A DNA stretch of 11,568 bases, from positions 1 to 11,568 of the forward strand of contig JAVBPA010000012.1 of the NCBI GenBank assembly GCA_031549925.1. Direction: 5' to 3'. Source of the stretch: JAVBPA01 sp031549925. GTDB taxonomy: Bacteria; Bacillota; Clostridia; Oscillospirales; CAG-272. The translations under genes and the position numbers were made by a program. Numbering within the stretch: the stretch's first letter is position 1; the number at the start of each line of letters is the position of its first letter. Positions 1-7,584 of the stretch are shown in pieces. The notes under the pieces were generated by a model. That model ran no database searches. It saw only the letters and a list, made by a program, of their open reading frames with translations, and was not told where the DNA came from.

Positions 1-500
1 TTGTTACAACTTTTCCTGTTGTTACAACTTTTCCAGCTGTTACAACTTCCCCTGAAACAACAAAAATTACCGAAACAACTACAGTTCCCGAAACTACCGA
101 ATCGGTAATAACAGAAACTCAAATAGAAACGACCGCAATAGTTGAAACAACAATAATTGCCGAAACTTCTGACTTGGTTATTGATACTATTTTCGAAACG
201 ACAGCAAAACAATTCGAAAATAACGATATAACTATTATATCTTATTCAAAAACAGTTAAAAGAAACGAAATAGCCCATGTTGAAATAAAAGGATTGCCGA
301 ACACGAAATATTCAATAACTGTTAAATATAAATCCGGAAATTCAAGTGCCGGCGGTCTCGAAGAAAAAACATCTGATAAAAACGGAAAGGTACGCTGGGA
401 ATGGAAAATAGGAGGTAAAACTTCTCTTGATTTCGATCCTGTGATAACAATCAAGGGGGGCAGTTCTGAAAAAGAAATAACTATAAAAATAACAGGGTAA
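1..500 (+). CDS. Secreted/surface protein, C-terminal part: Thr-rich linker plus Ig-like domain (5' end outside window)
   Basis: The reading frame is open from the window edge (first full codon at position 3) to the TAA at 498-500, so the gene starts upstream. A TTG at 174 is in frame but lies inside the open frame with no ribosome binding site and is not taken as the start. The first ~55 residues are a linker rich in Thr, Val, Pro and Glu (repeated VTTFP, then TTxxETT-like runs), typical of extracellular spacers. The last ~85 residues look like a small beta-sandwich: alternating hydrophobic strands, a SITVKYKSG strand, and a KTSDKNGKVRWEWKIG segment. From memory, this resembles the Ig-like C-terminal domains of secreted Firmicutes proteins, where it follows varied N-terminal domains. 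No LPxTG motif or membrane anchor follows, so attachment, if any, must come from the missing N-terminus. The function is unknown. The frame and repeats are seen directly; the location is inferred. Confidence 0.8.
   Translation, partial: VTTFPVVTTFPAVTTSPETTKITETTTVPETTESVITETQIETTAIVETTIIAETSDLVIDTIFETTAKQFENNDITIISYSKTVKRNEIAHVEIKGLPNTKYSITVKYKSGNSSAGGLEEKTSDKNGKVRWEWKIGGKTSLDFDPVITIKGGSSEKEITIKITG
3..56 (+). repeat. Three tandem 18-bp coding repeats
   Basis: Three consecutive 18-base units all begin with GTTACAACTT and encode VTTFPV, VTTFPA and VTTSPE. Units one and two differ only at their last few bases; unit three also differs in the middle. The unit length is a multiple of three, so copy-number change would lengthen or shorten the Thr/Pro linker without a frameshift. 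The array may extend left of the window. Confidence 0.85.
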
Positions 501-527
501 ATGTTATGAAGATGTTATAATTCGTCA

Positions 528-556
528 TTGATTTTATTGCGGATTTATAGTACAAT
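528..556 (+). promoter_or_regulatory. Sigma-A-type promoter for the c-di-GMP gene
   Basis: A -35 box TTGATT (528-533) and a -10 box TACAAT (551-556) are separated by exactly 17 bp. Transcription would begin near 563, giving a leader of about 68 nt before the ATG at 631. It sits in the only gap between the upstream gene and the large gene. No riboswitch-like structure was recognised in the leader. Confidence 0.6.
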
Positions 557-617
557 GAAGTAATGTAAGTATTTTATAGCGTACATTTATAAAAAATAAA
601 TATAATAACAGTTTTAT

Positions 618-622
618 GAGGT
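618..622 (+). promoter_or_regulatory. Ribosome binding site that fixes the start at 631
   Basis: GAGGT lies 8 bases before the ATG at 631. The alternative in-frame ATG at 616 overlaps this site and has only AT-rich, non-Shine-Dalgarno sequence before it, so 631 is the better start. Confidence 0.7.
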
Positions 623-630
623 ATTTTTTT

Positions 631-3600
631 ATGTCCGGCGACAGATATGTATTGATAGCTGACAATAGCAGTGAATATTGCGATATCATGAAAAATGTTT
701 TAGAAAAAGAATTCCATGTTATAACAACACAAAATCTTTCTGATACGCAAAATATTTTAAAAAATCCTCCGGACATGCTCTCCTGCATAATTTATAATAT
801 AAATATTATACATAATATAAATATTACAAGTAATAAAAATATTACAAACGATGCAGGAAAAGATAATTTATTTTACAGATTAAAATTTTTAAATGAAATA
901 AAATGCAATCCTAATCTTTGCGATATACCAGTAATTGTTATCGGCAGCGAGGAAAATTGTGATTCCGGATCGGAAGAATTACAAGCCGGTGCTGACGATT
1001 TTTTGGTTATACCACAAAACATGAAGATATTTTTGCAAAAAATCATAAACATAATAAAAAAGCATGAGGATAAAAATACATTTATAAGAGCAAAATTACA
1101 AAGCAATCACGGAAATTCCCGTATTTGTTTGAAAAATTTGCTTGATAATATTTCAAGCGGCGTCATCATAGCAGAATTAAATGATAATATAAATATTGTA
1201 TTTCAAAACCAAAGCTTTATAAAAATTTTAGGCATAAATGACGATATAAACACAAAACAAAAGGTTTTCGAGTTTTTTTCGTTCATACATAATGATGATT
1301 TGAAAAAACTTTACCATGACATAAAAGAATTTACCGCAACTGATTCTGCTTTTTTGGGTGAATACCGGTTTATCAGGCAAAACGGCGATACGCGTTGGAT
1401 GAAGCTGAACGGTTCTTTCATAAATTATTATGACGAAACAATTCCGGCGATGATTTTTACCGCAGAAGATATAACCGAACAAAAAGCCAACCGGAATATG
1501 CTGGCTTTTCGCGCTGACCACGATATATTGACCGGAATTTTTAACAAAGACGCTTTTTGCCGTATGACAAAACAGCTCCTTCACGCGAACAATGATATTT
1601 CATATGTATTGCTTTTATGGAATGTCGAACGTTTTAAATTGATAAACGATTTATTCGGAAGAGAAAAAGGCGATCTTTTGCTCCAAAAAATGGCTGAAGC
1701 CACCAAAAAATATGTAGGGTCGAACGGAACATACGGAAGAATCGAAGCAGACAGATTTGCAATCTGTTTACCGAAAAATCTGCTTAATATATCGGCTTTA
1801 GAAGAATTATCCGAACGTTTTTCTGAAGAACTTCAAATAAACCATGTTATAGTTAATAATATCGGTATTTTTGAAATTGATGATATAAATTTACCGGTTG
1901 ATCAAATGTGCGACCGCGCAACCCTTGCCCTGCAAACAGTTAAAGGTAATTACAATATTCATTACGCTTTTTATGATAATTCTCTCCGCACAGCTATGCT
2001 TTATGAACAAAACATACGCGATGAGATGACTTACGCGCTTGAAACACATCAGTTTCAAATATATTTGCAACCGATATACAGCCTATCTGAAAATGCGCCT
2101 GTCGGAGCCGAATGTCTTGTCAGATGGATTCATCCCGAAAAAGGAATTATTTCTCCCGGTTTGTTTATCCCTGTTTTTGAACGCAACGGTTTTATCGCAA
2201 AACTGGATAAATATGTCTGGGAAGAAGCCTGCCATTATTTACAGAAAAGACGGGCTGCGGGCAAAACATTAATTCCCTTGTCAGTAAATGTTTCACGAGT
2301 GAGTTTATATAATCCCAATTTAGCCGAAGAAATAAACGAATTGATTGACAGTCATGAAATAGATCACTCTTTAATTAAATTCGAAGTTACGGAAACAGCT
2401 TACAACGATAATCCCGAACAATTGATACAAACGGTAACGGAAATGAAAAATTCCGGTTTTGCCGTTTTAATGGACGATTTCGGAAGCGGCTTTTCTTCGC
2501 TTAATATGTTAAAAGACATTCCCGTCGATGTGCTGAAAATCGATATGAAGTTTTTACACGGTTTTGAAAACGGCGGAAGAGTCGGAACAATAGTAACATC
2601 TATTATCAGAATGACACGCTGGCTCGGTATACGCGCTATAGCTGAGGGCGTGGAAATGAAAGACCAGCTCGATTTTTTGCGAAGCATAGGCTGCGACCGT
2701 ATACAAGGGTATTATTTTGCGCGTCCTATGCCATGCGACGATTTTGAAAATTATCTTGAACATCATATACCGGTATATATAAATTATACAAGCACTTCCA
2801 CAATACAATCAGATTTTGATATGCTTCTCGGAGGCAATCCGATATTCACAAAGATATTGGAAGGCGCGTTCGGAGGTATGGGGATATTTGAAATTATAAA
2901 CGGTAAAATTGAAATGCTGCGGGTAAATAACGGTTATTATGAAACTTCCGGTTATGACCCGCAATCACTGATGGAAGGATACGAAATATTATTCGATGGT
3001 ATATATGAGCAGGATGCCGGTATACCAACGGAAGCTTGTCAGAAATCAATTAAAACCGGTGAATCCGTCCGGGTCATGATGCGCAGATACCACAGAGACG
3101 GACATTTAATGCACCTTGATACTATATTTACTTATCTCGGAGGTTCGGATGAACGCCCCGTATTCTGTATTACTTTCTCTGATATGACAAGTCAGATAGA
3201 ATACGATTTAAAAATGAAACAGTCTATGGTTCAGCTTGAAACAATAATGCATTACATGAACGGCGGAGTTGGTTTATTTAAAATATTCGATAGAAAAATA
3301 GAAACCATATTCGCAAATCCAATGCTTTATAAATTAAACGGATACACACGGGAAGAAATAGACAAAATGGAAAACGGTATTATGACCCTCGTGCATCCGG
3401 ATGATATCGGAAGTCTGCTCGGAAAAATAAAAACCGCTTCCGAAAAAAGGTCGATTTTTGAACATGATTACCGCATTATACTAAAAAATAATACGATAAA
3501 ATGGAGACATATAACAGCTTCCCATGTTCCGAGCGAAGATGATGTTCCTATGTTCATCGCGGTTTTTATCGATATAACCGAAACAATGCAATCGGAATCA

Positions 3601-5916
3601 GACCGCGAACTTACAAAATATTATCCCGCGCTGAGTCTTGCTTTCAATGAATTGATATCCTTCGATACAATATCCCAGACTTTTATGCCCTTGTTTTCGA
3701 ATCTTCGGGGAGATGAAGTATTTACAACACCTCAATATTATGAAAAAGGATTTTTAGAATGGCTTTCAATACACGCAGCACCGAACGAAATTAACGAAAT
3801 ATCCGTTTTTGCAAATAATCTGATAAACACGATTAACGCGAACAACATACCTGAACCTGATAATAATTTTGTTTATACCATGGTATATCCCACGGGTGAA
3901 ATAAAAATAATACGGTGTGTGTTAAAACACATCGGAGTGCACCGTTATCTTCTTTGCTGTTCCGATATATTGGCTTTGATGAACATTTTTTCTTCTAATA
4001 AAGAAGATGAAAAAGAAGATAAAAACAATTTGTTAAGCGATAATTTAAATGAAAATTTACCCTCCGGTATTTGTGTTTTTGATCTGACACAGGGATTTAA
4101 ACCGATATATATAAATAACCGTGTATTTGATATATTGGGGCTTGACCGCGAATTGATAAAAGACAATGTCTGTGATTATCTAAATATAATATTTACCGAA
4201 AATTACGATTCCCTCCGAAATAGATTATTATCACTAAAAAAAGAAAATTTACCTTTCGAATTCAGAAAATCCATTGATAAATTAAACGGAGATAATATCT
4301 GGGTTAATTATGTGATAAACATAACGGAAGAAAATGACGGAAGAATCATATTATACGCAGTTATCAATGATGCCACCGTATATATTCTCAACGATAACAA
4401 TTTAAAATGGCGTGACGAACGTTACCGTATATTAGTGGAAAACAGCGAATCCATAATGTTCGATTATTTTGTTGAAAATGATATGCTGTATTACTCTGTA
4501 TCAGACAGAGACCGCGAAACAATAAACTATACCGTAAATAATTTTAAGAAAAATATAAAAGCTATCAGTTTAATTCATCCGGACAGCGCAGAATTAGTTT
4601 CTTCGACTATTGAGGAAGCTATTAAAAAGCCGATTTCCGGTACTGTGGAATTTATTACAAATATATTCGGAAAAGGTTACCGATGGGTGAGAACTAAGTA
4701 CATAAGTGTTTACGGTTCTGATAATACCGAAAAATCAATATCGCATATCATAGGAAAAGTCGACGATATTCAACACATAAAAGAAACCGAACAGCGTGCA
4801 GAACATTTAAAACAGATCGCGGAAACAGATCAAATGACCGGAATGCTTAATCGAACGGCGACAGAGACTCGTATTAACGAAATATTAAAAAACCGTCAAA
4901 ACGATTACGACGGCGGTGTCATATTTGTTGTCGATTTCGATAATTTTAAAAATATTAACGATACTTTCGGGCATTTAACGGGAGATGCGTATTTATATGA
5001 AGCGGCTTCTGTAATAAAAAGTAAATTCAGGAAAAACGATATAGTGGGAAGAATCGGAGGAGACGAATTTGTCGTATATATCGACAATGTTTCCGATCTT
5101 GACGCTATAAAAATAAAAGCGGAAGAAATTTTAGTCGGGATTCAATCAATAAGCCTTCCCGGACTTGAATCAACTAATTGCAGTATCGGAATATATTTGA
5201 TAAATGAAAAGGACAAAGAATATCACGAAATATTTAAACGAGCAGACTGCGCTTTATATCATGCGAAACATCGCGGTAAAAACAGGTATGTATTTTATGA
5301 TGCCGAAATTATGAACGCTCCTCTTTCCATGATTACTTCCCCTCAAAGAATAACAACAGAGCTTGACGAACGCGTTACAAATTCAGACGAGCAATTATTA
5401 CGAGAAGTATTCCATATGCTGTACCGCTCAGAAAATATTGAATATGCTATAAACAACGTGCTTTATTACATAGGAAGTTTTTACAATGTGAGCAGAGTTT
5501 ATATTTTTGAGGACAGTTTTGATAAAAAATACATGATGAATACATTCGAGTGGTGCAATGAAAACATATCTCCGGAAATAGAAAATTTGAGGATAATACC
5601 TTACGAAGCGATAGGCGATATTTATGTTGAGAATTTTAATAACGACGGTATATTTTATTGCAGGAGTATAACTGAACTTCCAAAACAGCACTTTGAATTT
5701 CTTGACGCTCAAGGTATAAAATCAATGCTTCAATGTGCAATTCCAAGCGAAAACGGGAACGGAAAATACTGCGGTTTCATAGGATACGACGAATGTACCG
5801 AAAAGCGTTTCTGGACTCAAAAACAAGTAGATACAATCGTTATACTTTCAGAATTCATTTCTACATTTTTGCAAAAATGGCGCATAAATCACCCGCTGAT
5901 TCAACCGGAGCAATAA
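631..5916 (+). CDS. Multidomain c-di-GMP turnover protein (REC*-PAS-GGDEF*-EAL-PASn-GGDEF-GAF)
   Basis: A 1761-residue soluble protein with no signal peptide or membrane segments. Approximate domains: receiver-like 1-148; PAS 167-285; GGDEF 294-455; EAL 461-712; PAS 731-855; PAS 862-985; PAS-like 990-1115; PAS 1140-1255; PAS 1261-1385; GGDEF 1394-1558; GAF 1585-1755. The EAL domain keeps the known catalytic set: ECLVR (E494), N553, E585, DDFGSG (D615, D616), K636 and AEGVE (E672, E675), so c-di-GMP phosphodiesterase activity is expected. The second GGDEF has DFDNFK (1435-1440), RIGGDEF (1474-1480) and an I-site RKND (1467-1470), so diguanylate cyclase activity with product inhibition is expected. 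The first GGDEF reads EADRF and has Asn331 where a metal Asp is usual, so it is probably inactive. The receiver lacks key residues. The gene has its own promoter and is probably monocistronic. Domain families are confident; exact PAS boundaries are not. Confidence 0.93.
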   Translation: MSGDRYVLIADNSSEYCDIMKNVLEKEFHVITTQNLSDTQNILKNPPDMLSCIIYNINIIHNINITSNKNITNDAGKDNLFYRLKFLNEIKCNPNLCDIPVIVIGSEENCDSGSEELQAGADDFLVIPQNMKIFLQKIINIIKKHEDKNTFIRAKLQSNHGNSRICLKNLLDNISSGVIIAELNDNINIVFQNQSFIKILGINDDINTKQKVFEFFSFIHNDDLKKLYHDIKEFTATDSAFLGEYRFIRQNGDTRWMKLNGSFINYYDETIPAMIFTAEDITEQKANRNMLAFRADHDILTGIFNKDAFCRMTKQLLHANNDISYVLLLWNVERFKLINDLFGREKGDLLLQKMAEATKKYVGSNGTYGRIEADRFAICLPKNLLNISALEELSERFSEELQINHVIVNNIGIFEIDDINLPVDQMCDRATLALQTVKGNYNIHYAFYDNSLRTAMLYEQNIRDEMTYALETHQFQIYLQPIYSLSENAPVGAECLVRWIHPEKGIISPGLFIPVFERNGFIAKLDKYVWEEACHYLQKRRAAGKTLIPLSVNVSRVSLYNPNLAEEINELIDSHEIDHSLIKFEVTETAYNDNPEQLIQTVTEMKNSGFAVLMDDFGSGFSSLNMLKDIPVDVLKIDMKFLHGFENGGRVGTIVTSIIRMTRWLGIRAIAEGVEMKDQLDFLRSIGCDRIQGYYFARPMPCDDFENYLEHHIPVYINYTSTSTIQSDFDMLLGGNPIFTKILEGAFGGMGIFEIINGKIEMLRVNNGYYETSGYDPQSLMEGYEILFDGIYEQDAGIPTEACQKSIKTGESVRVMMRRYHRDGHLMHLDTIFTYLGGSDERPVFCITFSDMTSQIEYDLKMKQSMVQLETIMHYMNGGVGLFKIFDRKIETIFANPMLYKLNGYTREEIDKMENGIMTLVHPDDIGSLLGKIKTASEKRSIFEHDYRIILKNNTIKWRHITASHVPSEDDVPMFIAVFIDITETMQSESDRELTKYYPALSLAFNELISFDTISQTFMPLFSNLRGDEVFTTPQYYEKGFLEWLSIHAAPNEINEISVFANNLINTINANNIPEPDNNFVYTMVYPTGEIKIIRCVLKHIGVHRYLLCCSDILALMNIFSSNKEDEKEDKNNLLSDNLNENLPSGICVFDLTQGFKPIYINNRVFDILGLDRELIKDNVCDYLNIIFTENYDSLRNRLLSLKKENLPFEFRKSIDKLNGDNIWVNYVINITEENDGRIILYAVINDATVYILNDNNLKWRDERYRILVENSESIMFDYFVENDMLYYSVSDRDRETINYTVNNFKKNIKAISLIHPDSAELVSSTIEEAIKKPISGTVEFITNIFGKGYRWVRTKYISVYGSDNTEKSISHIIGKVDDIQHIKETEQRAEHLKQIAETDQMTGMLNRTATETRINEILKNRQNDYDGGVIFVVDFDNFKNINDTFGHLTGDAYLYEAASVIKSKFRKNDIVGRIGGDEFVVYIDNVSDLDAIKIKAEEILVGIQSISLPGLESTNCSIGIYLINEKDKEYHEIFKRADCALYHAKHRGKNRYVFYDAEIMNAPLSMITSPQRITTELDERVTNSDEQLLREVFHMLYRSENIEYAINNVLYYIGSFYNVSRVYIFEDSFDKKYMMNTFEWCNENISPEIENLRIIPYEAIGDIYVENFNNDGIFYCRSITELPKQHFEFLDAQGIKSMLQCAIPSENGNGKYCGFIGYDECTEKRFWTQKQVDTIVILSEFISTFLQKWRINHPLIQPEQ
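793..846 (+). repeat. Three in-frame 18-bp tandem repeats inside the receiver domain
   Basis: The units encode YNINII, HNINIT and SNKNIT. The 15-mer ATAATATAAATATTA occurs identically at 794-808 and 812-826, with a 13/15 match at 830-844. The repeat begins at the end of strand beta-3, where the phosphoacceptor Asp of a receiver domain normally sits (here Tyr55/Asn56). It adds a polar Asn/Ile loop unlike a standard receiver. Confidence 0.85.
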
Positions 5917-5952
5917 AAGAAGTCTGATTACAAAAAAATTAAATATAAAAAC

Positions 5953-5994
5953 AGGATGAAGATATAAAAGCTTTGGTTTTTTGTTCTTCATCCT
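5953..5994. terminator. Long hairpin, probable bidirectional terminator
   Basis: AGGATGAAGA (5953-5962) pairs perfectly with TCTTCATCCT (5985-5994). After a one-base bulge at 5963, bases 5964-5970 pair with 5978-5984 (including G-U pairs), leaving a 7-base loop. On the plus strand the stem is followed by a T-rich run (TATTTTGTT). Read on the minus strand it is followed by GTTTTTATATTTAATTTTTTT, a good U-tract. It lies between the convergent c-di-GMP and PHP genes and suits termination of both. Confidence 0.75.
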
Positions 5995-6057
5995 TATTTT
6001 GTTCTATTTAATATTATCGCAATATATATTTATAATAGGAAAATCTTATTTGAAAGA

Positions 6058-6951
6058 TTACGGTATATAATATCCGCTCCAGGCTTGCTTCCCGTCAGCG
6101 TCCCATACTTCAACACGGACAAAAAGATCGTTTTCTCTTATTTTGTAAACCACTTCAGTGATGGGTTTATTATTTGATATCTTCACCCTGTCCGGTATCC
6201 AAACTATACCCGTTTGTATCATGACTTTATAAACAGGAGAAGTTTTTATGATAAGTTCATTCCCCGCTCTTTCGATATCAAGCGTGGGTCCGCGGCTCGC
6301 ATAAACATTACCCTCTTTTACCGCTTTTAATATATTTTGTCTATCGGTGTCCTCTGATTTTACATAAACGAAGGAACTGCATTCTTCACCCTCATAATAA
6401 TGAGTGTCATCAGTGGCTGCTACAGGAAGTGTAAAACCCGAAACTGCCATTAAATCCAGTATCGGAGATGAATCTGCGCGATTACCCCAAGGGTGTCCCG
6501 AAACAGCATTAAATATTTCGACCATGGATAAATTTTTCAATGTCATTATATCTTCAGGTCTGTTAAGCGACCATAGGGGATGAGCCAGCACAGCCGCCCC
6601 CTCCGCTTTGTTTATAGCGTCGATTACAAACTGCGCGCGTTCTTTTGCCGTAGGCTGATTTACAATTTCTCTTATTAAAGCCGGCTGATATTTTGAACCT
6701 ATCGATAATATATGATAAATTCCCCCTCCTGTTTCTCTTCCCACATCATATTCCGCGCCTCCAAGCACCGCCATACCGCGGTAATTTGATTCGTAATTGA
6801 ATACCCAATGATCCGTCAGCGAAATAAAATCGTAACCCGCGTTACAGTATAAGTCCATTACCTTTTTCGGCGCCAGTTTTCCGTCGCTTTGTTTTGTGTG
6901 AATATGCAATCCGCCTCTTAACCACGAAGCTCCTTTTGAATCTCGGTACAT
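6058..6951 (-). CDS. PHP-domain metal-dependent phosphoesterase (CehA/McbA-like)
   Basis: 297 residues. The PHP metal-binding motifs appear in order: GLHIHT (H16, H18) followed by SDG, LTDHW (D46, H47), GGAEYD (E66), AHPLW (H123), VEIFNA (E144), and DDTH (D181, H183). All are intact, so a polynuclear metal site and a hydrolase activity are expected. The C-terminal ~75 residues, beginning at the ASRGPTLDIE segment and ending in a VRVEVWDADGKQAWSG-like stretch, are the beta-rich tail typical of this subfamily. There is no signal peptide, so it is probably cytoplasmic. The substrate cannot be told from sequence: relatives act on phosphoesters, small nucleotides or carbaryl-type esters. The ATG at 6951 is preceded only by a weak AGAAAG-type binding site, but the HxH motif starts at residue 16, which fits the family. 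It is divergent from the M50 gene (50-bp gap) and convergent with the c-di-GMP gene. Confidence 0.88.
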   Translation of the reverse strand: MYRDSKGASWLRGGLHIHTKQSDGKLAPKKVMDLYCNAGYDFISLTDHWVFNYESNYRGMAVLGGAEYDVGRETGGGIYHILSIGSKYQPALIREIVNQPTAKERAQFVIDAINKAEGAAVLAHPLWSLNRPEDIMTLKNLSMVEIFNAVSGHPWGNRADSSPILDLMAVSGFTLPVAATDDTHYYEGEECSSFVYVKSEDTDRQNILKAVKEGNVYASRGPTLDIERAGNELIIKTSPVYKVMIQTGIVWIPDRVKISNNKPITEVVYKIRENDLFVRVEVWDADGKQAWSGYYIP

Positions 6952-6989
6952 AAATAAATCTTTCTGTTAAAATATAAATTTAATGGTTT

Positions 6990-6994
6990 GGGGA
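6990..6994 (+). promoter_or_regulatory. Ribosome binding site supporting a TTG start at 7002
   Basis: GGGGA is 7 bases before the TTG at 7002. The nearby ATG at 6983 is in another frame, so the TTG is the only start with good spacing at the head of this open frame. Confidence 0.6.
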
Positions 6995-7001
6995 AATTGT
7001 T

Positions 7002-7577
7002 TTGCCTAAAATTAAAATAAAATATTACACCTTAATATACTTTTTTATAATTTTTCTATCTTCCGGTATAGTAAATACAATATGCGCCGTATTTGCGATA
7101 ATACTGCACGAAAGCGGTCATATTTTTTTATTGAATCTAAGCGGCAGCAAAATAAATTCGATAACTTTATATCCTCAGGGAGCGGACATACAAAAAAAAC
7201 ATGACTTAAATTCTTACGGTGTCGATATCGCAGTTGCCGCTTCCGGACCTTTATTAAATTTAATCACCGCTTTATTACTATATATTCCGGCAAAAAATTA
7301 TGAAGTTTTAAATGTTTTCTTTATATATAACATTATCTACGCGGTTTTCAATTTGCTTCCGGTTAAAGGTCTTGACGGAGGTCATGTTTTGGAAAGCTTT
7401 CTTTTATTGAAAACAGAAAATCATATAGCCGATTATATTATGAAAGCCGCGGCAGTTTTAATTATAATCCCTCTTTGGATTGTATCGGTTTATCTGCTGC
7501 TGTTTTTCCCCGAAAATACAAATCCGACTTTGTTTTTGTTATGTTTATTTTTATTCGCTTCTGTATTTTTGAATTGA
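7002..7577 (+). CDS. Minimal M50 site-2-type intramembrane metalloprotease (SpoIVFB-like core)
   Basis: 191 residues, starting at TTG. The protein is strongly hydrophobic with about five to six candidate membrane segments. The zinc-protease signature HESGH is at 36-40 in the second segment. SGPLLN (81-86) and NLLPVKGLDGGH (117-128, with D125 as the third zinc ligand) match the second conserved motif of family M50. The active site therefore looks complete. It lacks the CBS domain of Bacillus SpoIVFB and the PDZ domain of RseP/RasP, leaving only a membrane core. M50 proteases cut transmembrane substrates; SpoIVFB releases sigma-K in sporulation, but no spoIVFA-like partner lies next to it here, so the substrate is unknown. 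It ends 7 bp from the convergent murD stop with no room for a separate terminator. Confidence 0.85.
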   Translation: MPKIKIKYYTLIYFFIIFLSSGIVNTICAVFAIILHESGHIFLLNLSGSKINSITLYPQGADIQKKHDLNSYGVDIAVAASGPLLNLITALLLYIPAKNYEVLNVFFIYNIIYAVFNLLPVKGLDGGHVLESFLLLKTENHIADYIMKAAAVLIIIPLWIVSVYLLLFFPENTNPTLFLLCLFLFASVFLN

Positions 7578-7584
7578 AAAATTT

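Noticed and set aside
174..500. Separate 108-residue gene starting at TTG 174
   Set aside because: The frame is open to the window edge, the upstream sequence continues the Thr-rich linker, and no ribosome binding site precedes the TTG.
501..630. c-di-GMP riboswitch in the leader of the c-di-GMP gene
   Set aside because: The expected leader is only ~68 nt, nearly all A/T, and lacks the conserved GNRA-tetraloop and receptor elements of the known classes.
2039..2272. 77-residue plus-strand ORF, and similar overlapping ORFs on both strands
   Set aside because: They lie inside strongly supported genes in other frames, and none shows a recognisable domain.
6952..7001. Divergent promoters between the PHP and M50 genes
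   Set aside because: TATAAA and TATATT -10-like boxes exist on each strand, but neither has a usable -35 at 16-18 bp.
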